Positions 33,811-43,278 of a stretch of 64,000 bases of DNA are shown piece after piece. The notes under the pieces were generated by a model. The model was not told where the DNA came from. It was given only the letters and a program-made list of their open reading frames with translations, and searched no databases. Each line of letters starts with the position of its first letter. Position 1 is the first letter of the stretch. Source of the DNA: Marisimplicoccus sp038110465 (GTDB taxonomy: Bacteria; Bacteroidota; Bacteroidia; Flavobacteriales; Flavobacteriaceae); NCBI GenBank assembly GCA_038110465.1, contig JAYNJU010000004.1, positions 33,757-97,756 of the forward strand. Reading direction: 5' to 3'. Both the position numbers and the translations under genes were made by a program.

Positions 33811-34875
33811 CTAGTCAATCCATTCAGCAATAAAGACATTGGTATCTCTATTACCCCCATTATTTCTATTTGAAGCAAATATTAAATATTTGCCATTGTT
33901 AGAAAATACAGGAAAAGAGTCAAACATATTATCGTAGGTTACCCTTTTTAGATTTCTACCATTTATATCAATCATATAAATATTAAACGGAAATCCAGAT
34001 TCTGCTTCAAAATTGGAAGAGAACAGAATTTTATCACCAGATGGATGCCAAAATGGACTCCAATTAGCATTGCCCAAATAAGTTACTTGTTTTAAGTTAG
34101 ATCCATCTGCATCAACAACAAAGATCTCTAAATCAGTAGGTTGTACAAAACCTTTTTTTAATAGTGATTGATACTCTTCTATATCTTGCTTTGATTTAGG
34201 TCTAGATGCCCTAAAGATTATTTTTGATCCATCAGGTGAAAAGAAAGCTCCACCATCATAACCAAGTTCATTGGTAATTTGTTTAACATTGGAACCATCT
34301 ATATCCATAGTAAATAATTCAAGATCACCAGTTCTCATTGATGTAAAAACGATTTTATCACCTTTTGGAGATACAGTAGCCTCAGCGTCATAACCTATTT
34401 CAGAAGTTAACTGTTTAGTTATATTACCTTCCAAGTCTGAGACGAATATATCATAGGTTTCGTAAATTGGCCATACATACTTACCATCAAATCTGAGAGG
34501 AGATTCAGGACATTCCGGATTTCCTAGATGAGTAGATGCATATATAATATGATTTCCATCTGGCATAAAATAAGCACATGTTGTTCTTCCTTTACCAGTA
34601 CTAATCATTTTTGGTTTTTTATTAGATAAATCTTCAGATTTATCAATTATAAATATTTGATCACAACCTACTCCCCAATTAGAATTATTTGACTGGAAAA
34701 CGAGCTTTGTGTCATCATTATTCCAGTAAGTTTCTGCATTATCTCCTCCAAATGTAATTTGTCTAAGGGATTTAAAATTTTTTTCTTCTGGGTAAATTAG
34801 ATTATCAGTTTGTGATAATAGTATATTAGAGGTTATAATTAAATAAAAAAAAGAAAACAATACTGGCTTTTGCAT
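33811..34875 (-). CDS. Secreted PD40/TolB-like beta-propeller protein
   Basis: 354 residues with a signal peptide (about residues 1-21). At least four PD40-type blade repeats can be seen: DAEATVSPKGDKIVFTS, DGGAFFSPDGSKIIFRA, NWSPFWHPSGDKILFSSN and DSFPVFSNNGKYLIFASN. TolB-like propellers bind partners or substrates in the periplasm; no catalytic domain accompanies the propeller here. It has no pal or tol genes nearby, so it is unlikely to be TolB itself. It is divergent from the M28 peptidase; linked action on peptides is possible but unproven. Confidence 0.88.
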   Translation of the reverse strand: MQKPVLFSFFYLIITSNILLSQTDNLIYPEEKNFKSLRQITFGGDNAETYWNNDDTKLVFQSNNSNWGVGCDQIFIIDKSEDLSNKKPKMISTGKGRTTCAYFMPDGNHIIYASTHLGNPECPESPLRFDGKYVWPIYETYDIFVSDLEGNITKQLTSEIGYDAEATVSPKGDKIVFTSMRTGDLELFTMDIDGSNVKQITNELGYDGGAFFSPDGSKIIFRASRPKSKQDIEEYQSLLKKGFVQPTDLEIFVVDADGSNLKQVTYLGNANWSPFWHPSGDKILFSSNFEAESGFPFNIYMIDINGRNLKRVTYDNMFDSFPVFSNNGKYLIFASNRNNGGNRDTNVFIAEWID

Positions 34876-34885
34876 GCAAATAATT

Positions 34886-34893
34886 TAAATTTG
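34886..34893 (+). promoter_or_regulatory. Probable -7 box (TAAATTTG) of the M28 peptidase gene
   Basis: TAAATTTG ends 28 bases before the ATG at 34922. A divergent box lies four bases further on, so the two promoters interleave. Confidence 0.4.
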
Positions 34894-34896
34894 CGC

Positions 34897-34904
34897 CAAA
34901 AGTA
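34897..34904 (-). promoter_or_regulatory. Probable -7 box (TACTTTTG) of the PD40 protein gene
   Basis: TACTTTTG on the minus strand fits TAnnTTTG and ends 21 bases before the ATG at 34875. Confidence 0.4.
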
Positions 34905-34921
34905 CGATTAGAGAGTCTATT

Positions 34922-36148
34922 ATGAAAATATTTTATAAAACTTTATTTTTTATCTTCTTATCAATTGTTTCTGTTAATTCTCAAAATGATGAATTAGCAG
35001 AGATTAAATCAAATATTGAATTTTTAGCAAATGAAAATTTAGAAGGTAGGTTTCCTGGAACAGATGGAGAAATTAGAGCTGCAAATTATATTGCATCAAA
35101 ATTTGAGGAATATGGTTTAACAAAAATAAATGATACATATTTTCAAAATTTTAGTTTTAATCTTCCAAGTAGTCCTCATGAGGAAGTTAAATTTAATCAA
35201 GACTCTGGTTCTAAAATCAATGCTATAAATGTTATTGGGTATATTAATAACAAGTCAAATTTTACAGTAATTATTGGGGCTCATTATGATCATATCGGAT
35301 ATGGGGGTCAATACTCTCTTGATAGAGGTGTAAATGAAATTCATAATGGTGCTGATGATAATGCAAGTGGTACTTCAATGTTAATTAATCTTGCAAAAAA
35401 ATTAAAACAAAGAAACAATTCTAGATACAATTATCTTTTTATTGCTTTTTCTGCTGAAGAATTAGGTTTATTAGGTTCTAAATACTTTGTTAATAGTAGC
35501 TTATTCAATCAAAGTTCATATAACTATATGATTAATCTTGATATGGTAGGAAGACTTAATGAAAGTAAAGAATTATCAATTTTTGGAGTTGGTACTTCAT
35601 CTATATTTAGACAAGTAATTAACTCATTAAATGAAGAATTTAAACTAAACTTAGTTAATGATGGTACTGGTCCATCTGATCATACATCTTTTTATAATAA
35701 AGAATTACCTGTTTTGTTCTTTCATACAGGATCTCATGAAAATTACCATAGACCAACAGATGATGTAGAAAACATAAATTATCAAGGAATAGAAGAAATT
35801 TCTAATTATGTTTTTAATATAATAGAAGAGCTTGAAACTTATGAAAAATTGGAGTTTAAAGAAACCATTTCAAATCAACCAAGTGTAGCTAGATTTAATG
35901 TATCACTTAGAGTTATGCCTGATTATGTTTTTGATGGTGATGGGATGAAAGCAGATCAAATAATTAAAGGAGGTCCTGCTGATTTAGCTGGCTTATCAGA
36001 TGGTGACATAATTGTTCAAATTGATGAACTAAAAGTAAATGATGTATACAGCTATATGGAGGCTTTATCAAAGTATAATGAAGGAGATAAAATAAAAGTA
36101 TTAGTTATAAGAGAAACTAAAAAGTTAGAGTTTGAAGTTCAACTTTAA
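34922..36148 (+). CDS. Secreted M28 aminopeptidase with C-terminal PDZ domain
   Basis: 408 residues with a signal peptide (about 1-21). The M28 two-zinc site is complete: GAHYDHIGYGG near residue 120, NGADDNASGTSML with the bridging Asp, FSAEELGLLGS with the Glu pair, NLDMVGR, and the last His in GSHENYHRPTDD. Residues about 325-408 form a PDZ domain (ADQIIKGGPADLAGLSDGDI), which may bind C-termini of substrate. It should clip N-terminal residues from peptides in the periplasm or outside. It is convergent with the outer-membrane protein gene, sharing TTAA. Confidence 0.94.
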   Translation: MKIFYKTLFFIFLSIVSVNSQNDELAEIKSNIEFLANENLEGRFPGTDGEIRAANYIASKFEEYGLTKINDTYFQNFSFNLPSSPHEEVKFNQDSGSKINAINVIGYINNKSNFTVIIGAHYDHIGYGGQYSLDRGVNEIHNGADDNASGTSMLINLAKKLKQRNNSRYNYLFIAFSAEELGLLGSKYFVNSSLFNQSSYNYMINLDMVGRLNESKELSIFGVGTSSIFRQVINSLNEEFKLNLVNDGTGPSDHTSFYNKELPVLFFHTGSHENYHRPTDDVENINYQGIEEISNYVFNIIEELETYEKLEFKETISNQPSVARFNVSLRVMPDYVFDGDGMKADQIIKGGPADLAGLSDGDIIVQIDELKVNDVYSYMEALSKYNEGDKIKVLVIRETKKLEFEVQL

Positions 36149-36852
36149 TTTATATTTAAACTAAATCCTGCAGATAAATAAAATAGATCATTATTTAATC
36201 CTTTCCCAATTGATATATCTATTTGTTTTTGATTATCAATTAAATATGTTAAGCCAGAATCAAAATTAATGTTTGAATTAATTTTTGACTTATCTCCAAA
36301 TATTTCAAAAAAAACTCCAAAGTCTCCAAGGTTTTTTGAATAAGCTAAAGTATATATAAGTTCACCTTCAAAACTTTTATATTTATTATAACCTATATTA
36401 TATCCAATTTGAGAATTAGTATTTAATTCATGGGATATAAGCACTCTACTTAGTAGTCCATACTTATTATTTGAAAATACTTCTTGAGCTGTCGGAATTG
36501 ATAAATGAGTAAGAAAAGCAATTTTAGTATTTAAAGATTCATTATCTAGAATTTGAATTTTAGTACCAACCTCAAAATCTCCAAATGATGATTTTTTTAA
36601 AAAAGATAATTCATTGTTGATTATGTAATTACTATTTAGTCTAATTTCTATTCCTTTAACCAATCCAATTCTGAAAAGAGTATTTACAATTGATTGAGAT
36701 TTTTCTACAGCTAAACCGGTCTCAATCTGAATATTATTAGAAGGTAAAACAATACTAGCTTCAGTTTGGTCAGGTCTATCAGTAACAATTTGAGAATTTA
36801 ATATAGTTAGATTTGATATGGTAAATAGTAAAATTAATATTCTGGATTTCAT
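36145..36852 (-). CDS. Outer-membrane beta-barrel protein (Phenol_MetA_deg-like 'transporter')
   Basis: 235 residues with a signal peptide (MKSRILILLFTISNLTILNS). Right after it come TDRPDQTEASIVLP and NIQIETGLAVEKS, the signature start of the MetA-pathway-like outer-membrane family in Bacteroidota. The rest is alternating beta pattern with aromatic strand ends, and the last residues (FYLSAGFSLNIN) look like a closing strand. The substrate is unknown; the phenol link in the family name is not evidence here. It overlaps folC by four bases and is the end of a minus-strand unit. Confidence 0.8.
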   Translation of the reverse strand: MKSRILILLFTISNLTILNSQIVTDRPDQTEASIVLPSNNIQIETGLAVEKSQSIVNTLFRIGLVKGIEIRLNSNYIINNELSFLKKSSFGDFEVGTKIQILDNESLNTKIAFLTHLSIPTAQEVFSNNKYGLLSRVLISHELNTNSQIGYNIGYNKYKSFEGELIYTLAYSKNLGDFGVFFEIFGDKSKINSNINFDSGLTYLIDNQKQIDISIGKGLNNDLFYLSAGFSLNIN

Positions 36853-38048
36853 ACAAATATTTCTTTAGCAAGGAAATTACTTCCCGTTACAATTAACAAA
36901 TCATTCTTTGTTAATTGTTTTTTCAATTTACTAAATAATCTTTTTGGGTTCTCATCATAATTTAAGTTTTCAATATTATTTTTTTTTAATTCAGAATAAT
37001 TCATAGCTCTCTCTATATCAAGCTTGGTGAAAAATATTTTTGAATTCTTTGGCAGATGTCTTATCAATTTTTTTATGTTTTTTCCTGTAACTAAAGAGAT
37101 TAATACTATCAGATTATTATATTTTTCTTTTTTTAATTCTTTAGAAATATTTTCAAAACCTGACTCATTATGGGCTGAGTCAAAGATTATTTTTGGGTTT
37201 TTTTCAATTAAAGTCCATCTGCCAAAAAATCCTGTATTATAATATACATTCTTGATTCCTTCTCTAATATTATTTGAATTAATTTTTACTGTTTCTAATT
37301 TCCTCAAAACATTGATTGCAGTATTTATATTTTTATTTTGATAACCTATTTCCGAGTATAAAATTTTTTGAGGAAAATCAGAAGCAAAAGTTATATTAGA
37401 AGATTTTTCTAATGCTGTTTTAATAAAAATATTCTCAGTATCTGAAGATCTTTCTCCTATTACTACTTTAACTTTTTCTTTTATTATACCTGCTTTTTCA
37501 AATGCTATTTTTTCTAAAGTATCCCCTAAAATATGCATATGATCATAAGAAATGTTTGTAATAACAGAAATTTCTGGTAAAATTAAATTTGTTGCATCTA
37601 ACCTTCCGCCTAATCCAACTTCTATAATCGCATAATCAATCTTTTTATTCTCAAAATAGCTTAATGCAATTGCAAAAGAAACTTCAAAGAAAGAAAGTCC
37701 AATTTCTTCAATTAAAGCTTTATTATCATTAATAAAACTTTGAATAAATTTTTTTTCAATTAAAGCGTTATTTATTTTGATTCTTTCTCTATAATCAAAA
37801 TAATGTGGAGATGTAAAAGTCCCTACTCTAAAGCCAGCTTCTTGTAAAATAGAAGAAAGATATAGACATGTACTACCCTTTCCATTTGTGCCACCAACGT
37901 GAATAAACTTAAGTCGTTGGTGATTAATATTGCTTTTTTTAACAAAAGATTTGATATTATCAAGACCTGGTTTATAGGCCTTGATACCTTGAGTTTGATA
38001 GAAAGGTAATTTGTTGAGAATCCAGTTCTCAGTTTCTCTATAGTTCAA
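36849..38048 (-). CDS. folC: Bifunctional folylpolyglutamate/dihydrofolate synthase
   Basis: 399 residues from a TTG start; a stop codon lies directly upstream in frame and NYRETENWILNKLPFYQ is the conserved family N-terminus, so TTG is accepted. FolC adds glutamate to dihydropteroate and folates. The ATP loop is HVGGTNGKGST near residue 49, then GTFTSPHYFDYRERI, VEVGLGGRLDATN, and ISYDHMHILGDTLEKIAFEKAGI. The C-terminal Mur-ligase domain has FDSAHNESGF. It supplies polyglutamated folates for ThyA, FolA and MetH, all in the window. It lies seven bases after nhaD. Confidence 0.95.
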   Translation of the reverse strand: MNYRETENWILNKLPFYQTQGIKAYKPGLDNIKSFVKKSNINHQRLKFIHVGGTNGKGSTCLYLSSILQEAGFRVGTFTSPHYFDYRERIKINNALIEKKFIQSFINDNKALIEEIGLSFFEVSFAIALSYFENKKIDYAIIEVGLGGRLDATNLILPEISVITNISYDHMHILGDTLEKIAFEKAGIIKEKVKVVIGERSSDTENIFIKTALEKSSNITFASDFPQKILYSEIGYQNKNINTAINVLRKLETVKINSNNIREGIKNVYYNTGFFGRWTLIEKNPKIIFDSAHNESGFENISKELKKEKYNNLIVLISLVTGKNIKKLIRHLPKNSKIFFTKLDIERAMNYSELKKNNIENLNYDENPKRLFSKLKKQLTKNDLLIVTGSNFLAKEIFV

Positions 38049-38055
38049 TTAAAAG

Positions 38056-39378
38056 CTACAGCACAAAGGCTTCAAAAATAATTAAAGTTAAAAGACCTGC
38101 AACAAATCCAAGAAATGCTAACCAACCTATTTTTTTTAGGTACCAAAAAAATTCTATTTTTTCCATCCCCATTGCTACAACTCCAGCAGCTGATCCAATT
38201 ACTAATACACTTCCTCCAGTTCCTGCTGCAAAGGCAATATAGTGCCATAATGCATCATCAATGGGCTGGGAAAACATACCTATAGATGCAGCGACTAGTG
38301 GAACATTATCAATAACAGCAGATCCTAGACCTAGCAATCCAGCAAGAATTCTAATGTCAGGAATTGCTTTTTCCAGATATTGAGCAAATTCAAATAAATA
38401 TCCAATAGACTCTAAAGCACCAACTGCCATCAAAATTCCTAAGAAGAAGAGTATACTTGGCATCTCAATTTTGGTTAATGCTGAATGAACAGGACTCTGA
38501 GAGTGTTTAATACTATCTTCATTAGGTGTAGTTATATTAAACTTAGTGCCACTATATATTTCTGCGAAAGTTGCTACTACTGCAAGTGATAACATCATTC
38601 CTACATAAGGTGGAAGACCTGTAACAATTTTAAAAATAGGGACAAATACAATTGATAATAACCCTAACCATAACATTGTTGTTCCTAGCTTAGTAATACT
38701 GCTCTGATCATTATCGATATTACTTAACTTTCCTTGAAAAGGTTTAAGTGTAGATGCTATTAAAACGGGAACTACCATACATATAACTGATGGGATAAAA
38801 ACATATAAGACTAGTTTTGGTACTGTTACTTTTTCAGCAATCCAAAGCATAGTTGTAGTAACATCTCCTATTGGTGACCATGCTCCTCCAGCATTAGCAG
38901 CGATTACAATTAAACCTGCAAACCATAATCTTAAATTTTTATCGTTGATTATTTTTTGAAGAATAGTTATTAATACAATTGTTGCTGTTAGGTTATCAAT
39001 AATTGCAGACAAGATAAATGCTAGAATTGAAAAAATCCATAACAGCTTTTTCTTAGAGTTTGTCCTTATAAACGATTTTATTTTTTCAAATCCATTATAA
39101 TAATCTATAATTTCAACTATTGTCATAGCACCCAAAAGAAATATTAAAATCTCAGAGGTATGAGATAAATGATATGCTATAATTTTTTTTGTTTTAGTTG
39201 GAACTAATTCCCGTAGCTCAGTGTCAACTTCAAATACAGGAATTTGAAATATTGCAATTAAAGCCCAAAGAAAAGCCATCATTGCAAGTGCAGGGATTAA
39301 TTTATCAATTTTTAAACTGTGTTCAAGTGTAATAAACAAGTACCCAAGAACGAAAATACCTAATAATACTGTCTCCAT
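38056..39378 (-). CDS. nhaD: Na+/H+ antiporter NhaD
   Basis: 440 residues with about 12 membrane helices and the sequence of NhaD antiporters: LSHTSEILIFLLGAMTIVEI near residue 65, SAIIDNLTATIVLITIL near 120 (with an Asp-Asn pair), NAGGAWSPIGDVTTTMLWI near 160, and LGSAVIDNVPLVAASIGMF near 350. It exports Na+ in exchange for H+, giving salt tolerance and pH control, as expected for a marine cell. It sits 9 bases after the unknown secreted protein and 7 before folC. Confidence 0.96.
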   Translation of the reverse strand: METVLLGIFVLGYLFITLEHSLKIDKLIPALAMMAFLWALIAIFQIPVFEVDTELRELVPTKTKKIIAYHLSHTSEILIFLLGAMTIVEIIDYYNGFEKIKSFIRTNSKKKLLWIFSILAFILSAIIDNLTATIVLITILQKIINDKNLRLWFAGLIVIAANAGGAWSPIGDVTTTMLWIAEKVTVPKLVLYVFIPSVICMVVPVLIASTLKPFQGKLSNIDNDQSSITKLGTTMLWLGLLSIVFVPIFKIVTGLPPYVGMMLSLAVVATFAEIYSGTKFNITTPNEDSIKHSQSPVHSALTKIEMPSILFFLGILMAVGALESIGYLFEFAQYLEKAIPDIRILAGLLGLGSAVIDNVPLVAASIGMFSQPIDDALWHYIAFAAGTGGSVLVIGSAAGVVAMGMEKIEFFWYLKKIGWLAFLGFVAGLLTLIIFEAFVL

Positions 39379-39387
39379 TTTTTTTAA

Positions 39388-40083
39388 TTATTCCCAAGAT
39401 TGTAGCATAACTCTTGTTATGCTTCTTGTATATGTTTCATTTTTAGTTTCATCAATCCATTTTAAAAAAGCGTCAGATTGATCTTTATTTTCAAAATTAC
39501 CAAAATTTAATGCTGATTCTAAATCGGGGTAAGTTGTGTAAATATAATGAGTTTCTCCATTTTCCACCCCATGTGTTGTTTGTCCAATTGAAATATAACC
39601 AGATGATTCACTAAAAACAGCCATTAGATTAGCAAATGCATTTAAAAATTTAACAGGATCTTTAACCTTCCACTGATGAGATTGTGCTATAGGTTGTTGC
39701 CAATTATCAATATTATATCTGACCAGAGTTACTCCTGCTGTAACAGCAAAACCATCTCTACTTGTAAGTGAATTGAGTTTTGAAATGTAGGCATCCCATT
39801 CCGTGGTTAATTTTCTTGATTCAAATTCGGATAAGGCCTCCTTAGTTCCAGCAAAATTTAATACATGAGTTGCCTTTTCACTTGCTCCCTTATAATCAAT
39901 TCTCCATAAAGAAACTCTGACTCCGTCAGGAATTTCAATATTTGAATAATATCCATCTATAAGATTGAATACAGAACTTGAGTTTTCAAATGGAACATTT
40001 AAGTTTACATTTTGCCATGTAATATTTTGAGCAAATAAATTAATTGATGTAAAAGAAATAAGTAGTGCTAATAGATTTTTCAT
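39388..40083 (-). CDS. Secreted protein of unknown function
   Basis: 231 residues with a clear signal peptide (MKNLLALLISFTSINLFAQ), then a soluble, mostly mixed alpha/beta sequence with no family recognised. Repeated elements with Trp and Tyr (ITWQNVNLNVPFE, SLWRIDYKGASEKATHVLNF, YISIGQTTHGVENG, THYIYTTYPDLESALNFGNF) resemble a pair of ferredoxin-like (dimeric barrel) units, but this is a guess. It is the first gene of the minus-strand unit leading to nhaD, folC and an outer-membrane protein, with a -7 box 13 bases upstream. Confidence 0.65.
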   Translation of the reverse strand: MKNLLALLISFTSINLFAQNITWQNVNLNVPFENSSSVFNLIDGYYSNIEIPDGVRVSLWRIDYKGASEKATHVLNFAGTKEALSEFESRKLTTEWDAYISKLNSLTSRDGFAVTAGVTLVRYNIDNWQQPIAQSHQWKVKDPVKFLNAFANLMAVFSESSGYISIGQTTHGVENGETHYIYTTYPDLESALNFGNFENKDQSDAFLKWIDETKNETYTRSITRVMLQSWE

Positions 40084-40096
40084 TTGATGTTATGGT

Positions 40097-40104
40097 CAAA
40101 TCTA
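40097..40104 (-). promoter_or_regulatory. Probable -7 box (TAGATTTG) of the unknown-nhaD-folC operon
   Basis: TAGATTTG on the minus strand matches TAnnTTTG and ends 13 bases before the ATG at 40083, in the 35-base gap after anmK. Confidence 0.45.
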
Positions 40105-40118
40105 AATTAAAAAAAAAA

Positions 40119-41180
40119 TTAAACTTTAGGTATTAAAATTTTTCCAGAGCAATGATCTTTTATTGCACCAGTTACTGAAGAATAACAATTGTTAATTTCT
40201 AAAACCCTAAGTACTCCCAAAAATGCAAATATTAAAGCTTCCTTAAAGTCAATGATTTCTTTATCTGGAATTGATAATTTACAATCTACTTTTGACTTTA
40301 AAGTTTCTATTAAATATTCATTATAAGCACCTCCTCCAGATATAAAAACTTTATGATTATGATTTAAATTTTTGGAAATTTGATAAGAAACATGATTACA
40401 ATATGTATTAAGTATATCTTGAAGTCTTATATTTTTATATTTTTCAATAATAGGATAAATATTTTTTAAAACCCATTCCTTACCTAACGATTTTGGAGGA
40501 TTAATATTATAATAAGTTAATCTATTTAATTCCTCTAACATTTCTATTATTAGATTTCCTGAAGAAGCTATTTCACCTTTATCATCAAAATCTAACCCCT
40601 TTTTCTCAACTAATTTATTTAATACAATGTTTACTGGACAAATATCATAAGCTATAAGGAAGTCTTTTGAAACTCTAGTAATATTTGCAAATCCTCCTAA
40701 ATTTATAAATGTATCATAATCACTAAATAATAGTTTTTCTCCAACTGGAACAAGAGGAGCACCTTGCCCTCCAAGTTGAACATCTTGAACTCGAAAATCA
40801 CATATTACTTTATAATTTAATTTTTCTGAAAGAATACCTAAATTTCCAATTTGATATGTATTAAACTTCTTGGGATCATGAGTTGCAGTATGACCATGAG
40901 AACTTATAAAGTCTATATCTAAAATTGAGAAATCTTTAATAAATACTTTAATTTGTTCTGCTAAAAAACTGGAATATTCTAAATCAATTTTTTTTAATTC
41001 ACTTGATTTTAAATTAGTTAAATCATTTAATCTTTTCTTCCAAAAATCACTGTATTTATAAGTTATTGAATTTAAAATTTTAAAATTCCAAACTTTGTCT
41101 TTGGTGAAGTTTACATATACCATATCAATACCATCTAAAGATGTTCCTGACATGACTCCTATTACATTAAAGTTTATCAT
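40119..41180 (-). CDS. anmK: Anhydro-N-acetylmuramic acid kinase
   Basis: 353 residues from the ATG at 41180 (MINFNVIGVMSGTSLDGID); an upstream in-frame TTG at 41204 would overlap the porin gene and is rejected. AnmK phosphorylates and opens 1,6-anhydro-MurNAc released from peptidoglycan. The phosphate loop GVMSGTSLDGID, catalytic-site ICDFRVQDVQLGGQGAPLVP near residue 130, NLGGFANIT, and FISGGGAYNEYL near 288 are present. It starts one base after the stop of the porin gene and probably shares its message. Confidence 0.96.
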   Translation of the reverse strand: MINFNVIGVMSGTSLDGIDMVYVNFTKDKVWNFKILNSITYKYSDFWKKRLNDLTNLKSSELKKIDLEYSSFLAEQIKVFIKDFSILDIDFISSHGHTATHDPKKFNTYQIGNLGILSEKLNYKVICDFRVQDVQLGGQGAPLVPVGEKLLFSDYDTFINLGGFANITRVSKDFLIAYDICPVNIVLNKLVEKKGLDFDDKGEIASSGNLIIEMLEELNRLTYYNINPPKSLGKEWVLKNIYPIIEKYKNIRLQDILNTYCNHVSYQISKNLNHNHKVFISGGGAYNEYLIETLKSKVDCKLSIPDKEIIDFKEALIFAFLGVLRVLEINNCYSSVTGAIKDHCSGKILIPKV

Positions 41181-41181
41181 T

Positions 41182-43221
41182 TTATTGAAAAAAGTTCCAT
41201 ACAAGTCCTAGTCTAACAGATAAATCTCTATATGGATTAAATGGATCTGAATAATAATCGTAACCAGTAAATGAACTGTTTAGATGTTCAACTTTCACAA
41301 AGACTCTTGTTTGTTGGATTTTTGCATTAAAAAAGAAATCAAATCTTGGGTAATCTCCGATTTGTTTATAATTCTGTGTAACAAATTCTGATATTAAAGG
41401 ATTATAATAATCTGCATAAAACTTTGTAAAATAGTTAAATGTTATCCCAGTTTGAATAAATAATGAGTTATTAAAAACTTTTGAGGAATACATTATTGTA
41501 TTTCTAGTTATCCACTCTGGAACATTTAGGGTAGTAAGCTGGCCAAGTTCTTTAATTTGATCAACTTTTTGATACATTCCAGTATTAACAAAACTAAACT
41601 TACCAATATCAATTTTACTTTCAAGTTTAGCTCTAAAATAATTGATATCATCTCTTTGCTCAACTCTAGCAAATCTTCTATTATCTATTTCTCCATTTAA
41701 GTTATTAGCAGTCTCAGAAAAAAAAGTATAATTATTAATTTGATTATAATCAGCTGAAATCTTAATATAGTCTTTATAGGAAAGTTTTATATATGAGCCT
41801 AGAGTTTCAATTGGCTCAAGTTCATTATTAAACCAATTATAATAGTCATAAATACTTCTAGTTAAATAAAAATTAAGGTTTGGTGACTTTTCCTGTTTTA
41901 CAAGTTTTAAGTCAAAATTGATGTTTTTAATAGGGCTACCTGAAATATTAATTTGAATTATATTGTGATCTAGACTTTCTCTCACAGAATTAGAAAAAAT
42001 AAATGAATAATCAAGTTTAGTTCCATTTTTATACCATTTTAAATAATAAAAAAACTGTTCAAAATCTATTTGTAAAGGAAGATCACTTGTAATTTCTGAA
42101 GAATATTCATTAAAAGAATTTTCCCATGTAACTAAATTGAATCCTATTTTTAGTTGACTTAATTTAGATAAGTTAATATCGGCTATTATTTCATTTTCTT
42201 GTAGTATATATCTAGATTCATCTTCAATTTGAAACTCTTCATTAAATTCTCCAAACATAAAACCTTTGTTAGGATCTGAATATTTTAATTTTTTGTACTC
42301 GTGTGTAAATCTATACCCCATAGATAAAATTTCTCTATTATCACTATTTTTTATAATAGTTCTTTTGAAATCCGAAAAAAATCTCTTTGAATATAAACTT
42401 GATTCAGCAAAAAGCCATGTACCTAATCTAGATCTATCTAAAAATCCATCATAGTAAACCATTTTAAATGAGCCATCTTCAAGGACTATTTGATTTCCAT
42501 TTTCATCCAATTCAAAATAATCAGGTGCCTGTTCAAAAAAATAGATGTCATCAGGAGTGAGACCTCCATTTTCTTGATTAAACAAATTCTGAGATGTTAA
42601 ATGAAGTCTCCAATTTGTTTTATTATTTTTTGAATTAAAATTAGAAGAAAACCTAAATTGATTTCCTCTTACCCTCGATGCAAGATATTTACCAAGAGAT
42701 TTATATCCCTTATGAGCTAAAGTGAAGTTATAATTTGGATTTAGATTAACTGATACTAAAAAGTCTAATATTTGTCCTTGTTCAAAAGTAGATTTTGCAA
42801 ATATCTCTGTAAATGGTGTTGCAACTTTATAATATCCAATATCTTCTTTCTCAAAATAATTAAAATGTTTTCCAGAAGCACCAACATCAGGCAATTTATA
42901 GTCATCTAAAAAATCATATGATAGCTTATTATATGTATATCCTGTATTAGCAAAAGAAATTAAATCAAATGTATCTTCCCTTAAGAAATTAAATTTATAA
43001 TCCTTGTAAATTGTTAGTGAAGTGTCTGGATTTTTAATCGTCTGATCTAAATAAAAAATTTGATATTCATTAAGATTTAAGGAGTCCTTTTTAGATTCTG
43101 ACTCTAATTTTTGTTCTTGTTCTTGTTGTGCTTTAAATTTAGCTTCTAAATCCTCTTCTGATTGTGAATAAATTATATTAGAGCATAAAAAAAAGAAAAC
43201 AACCAGAAAATATTTATGCAT
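41182..43221 (-). CDS. Putative outer-membrane porin (PF14121-like)
   Basis: 679 residues. A signal peptide (MHKYFLVVFFFLCSNIIYS) is followed by an acidic Gln/Glu-rich linker (about 20-45), then a long stretch of alternating beta strands. The family is recognised by FANTGYTYNKLSYD and the YKVATPFTEIFAKSTFEQGQ segment near residue 130, followed by HKGYKSLGKYLASRVRGNQ. The last residues (LSVRLGLVWNFF) end in an aromatic pair, as in outer-membrane barrels. The solute is unknown. It diverges from rnhB and is followed at once by anmK. Confidence 0.85.
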   Translation of the reverse strand: MHKYFLVVFFFLCSNIIYSQSEEDLEAKFKAQQEQEQKLESESKKDSLNLNEYQIFYLDQTIKNPDTSLTIYKDYKFNFLREDTFDLISFANTGYTYNKLSYDFLDDYKLPDVGASGKHFNYFEKEDIGYYKVATPFTEIFAKSTFEQGQILDFLVSVNLNPNYNFTLAHKGYKSLGKYLASRVRGNQFRFSSNFNSKNNKTNWRLHLTSQNLFNQENGGLTPDDIYFFEQAPDYFELDENGNQIVLEDGSFKMVYYDGFLDRSRLGTWLFAESSLYSKRFFSDFKRTIIKNSDNREILSMGYRFTHEYKKLKYSDPNKGFMFGEFNEEFQIEDESRYILQENEIIADINLSKLSQLKIGFNLVTWENSFNEYSSEITSDLPLQIDFEQFFYYLKWYKNGTKLDYSFIFSNSVRESLDHNIIQINISGSPIKNINFDLKLVKQEKSPNLNFYLTRSIYDYYNWFNNELEPIETLGSYIKLSYKDYIKISADYNQINNYTFFSETANNLNGEIDNRRFARVEQRDDINYFRAKLESKIDIGKFSFVNTGMYQKVDQIKELGQLTTLNVPEWITRNTIMYSSKVFNNSLFIQTGITFNYFTKFYADYYNPLISEFVTQNYKQIGDYPRFDFFFNAKIQQTRVFVKVEHLNSSFTGYDYYSDPFNPYRDLSVRLGLVWNFFQ

Positions 43222-43278
43222 CTATTTTGTAATTTCATACTAAGGTAAGATTTCTTTTAAAAATTAATATTCAACTCA

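Noticed and set aside
34922..36852. Aromatic-compound degradation locus because of the Phenol_MetA-like protein
   Set aside because: The family name is historical; no ring-cleaving or oxygenase gene is nearby.
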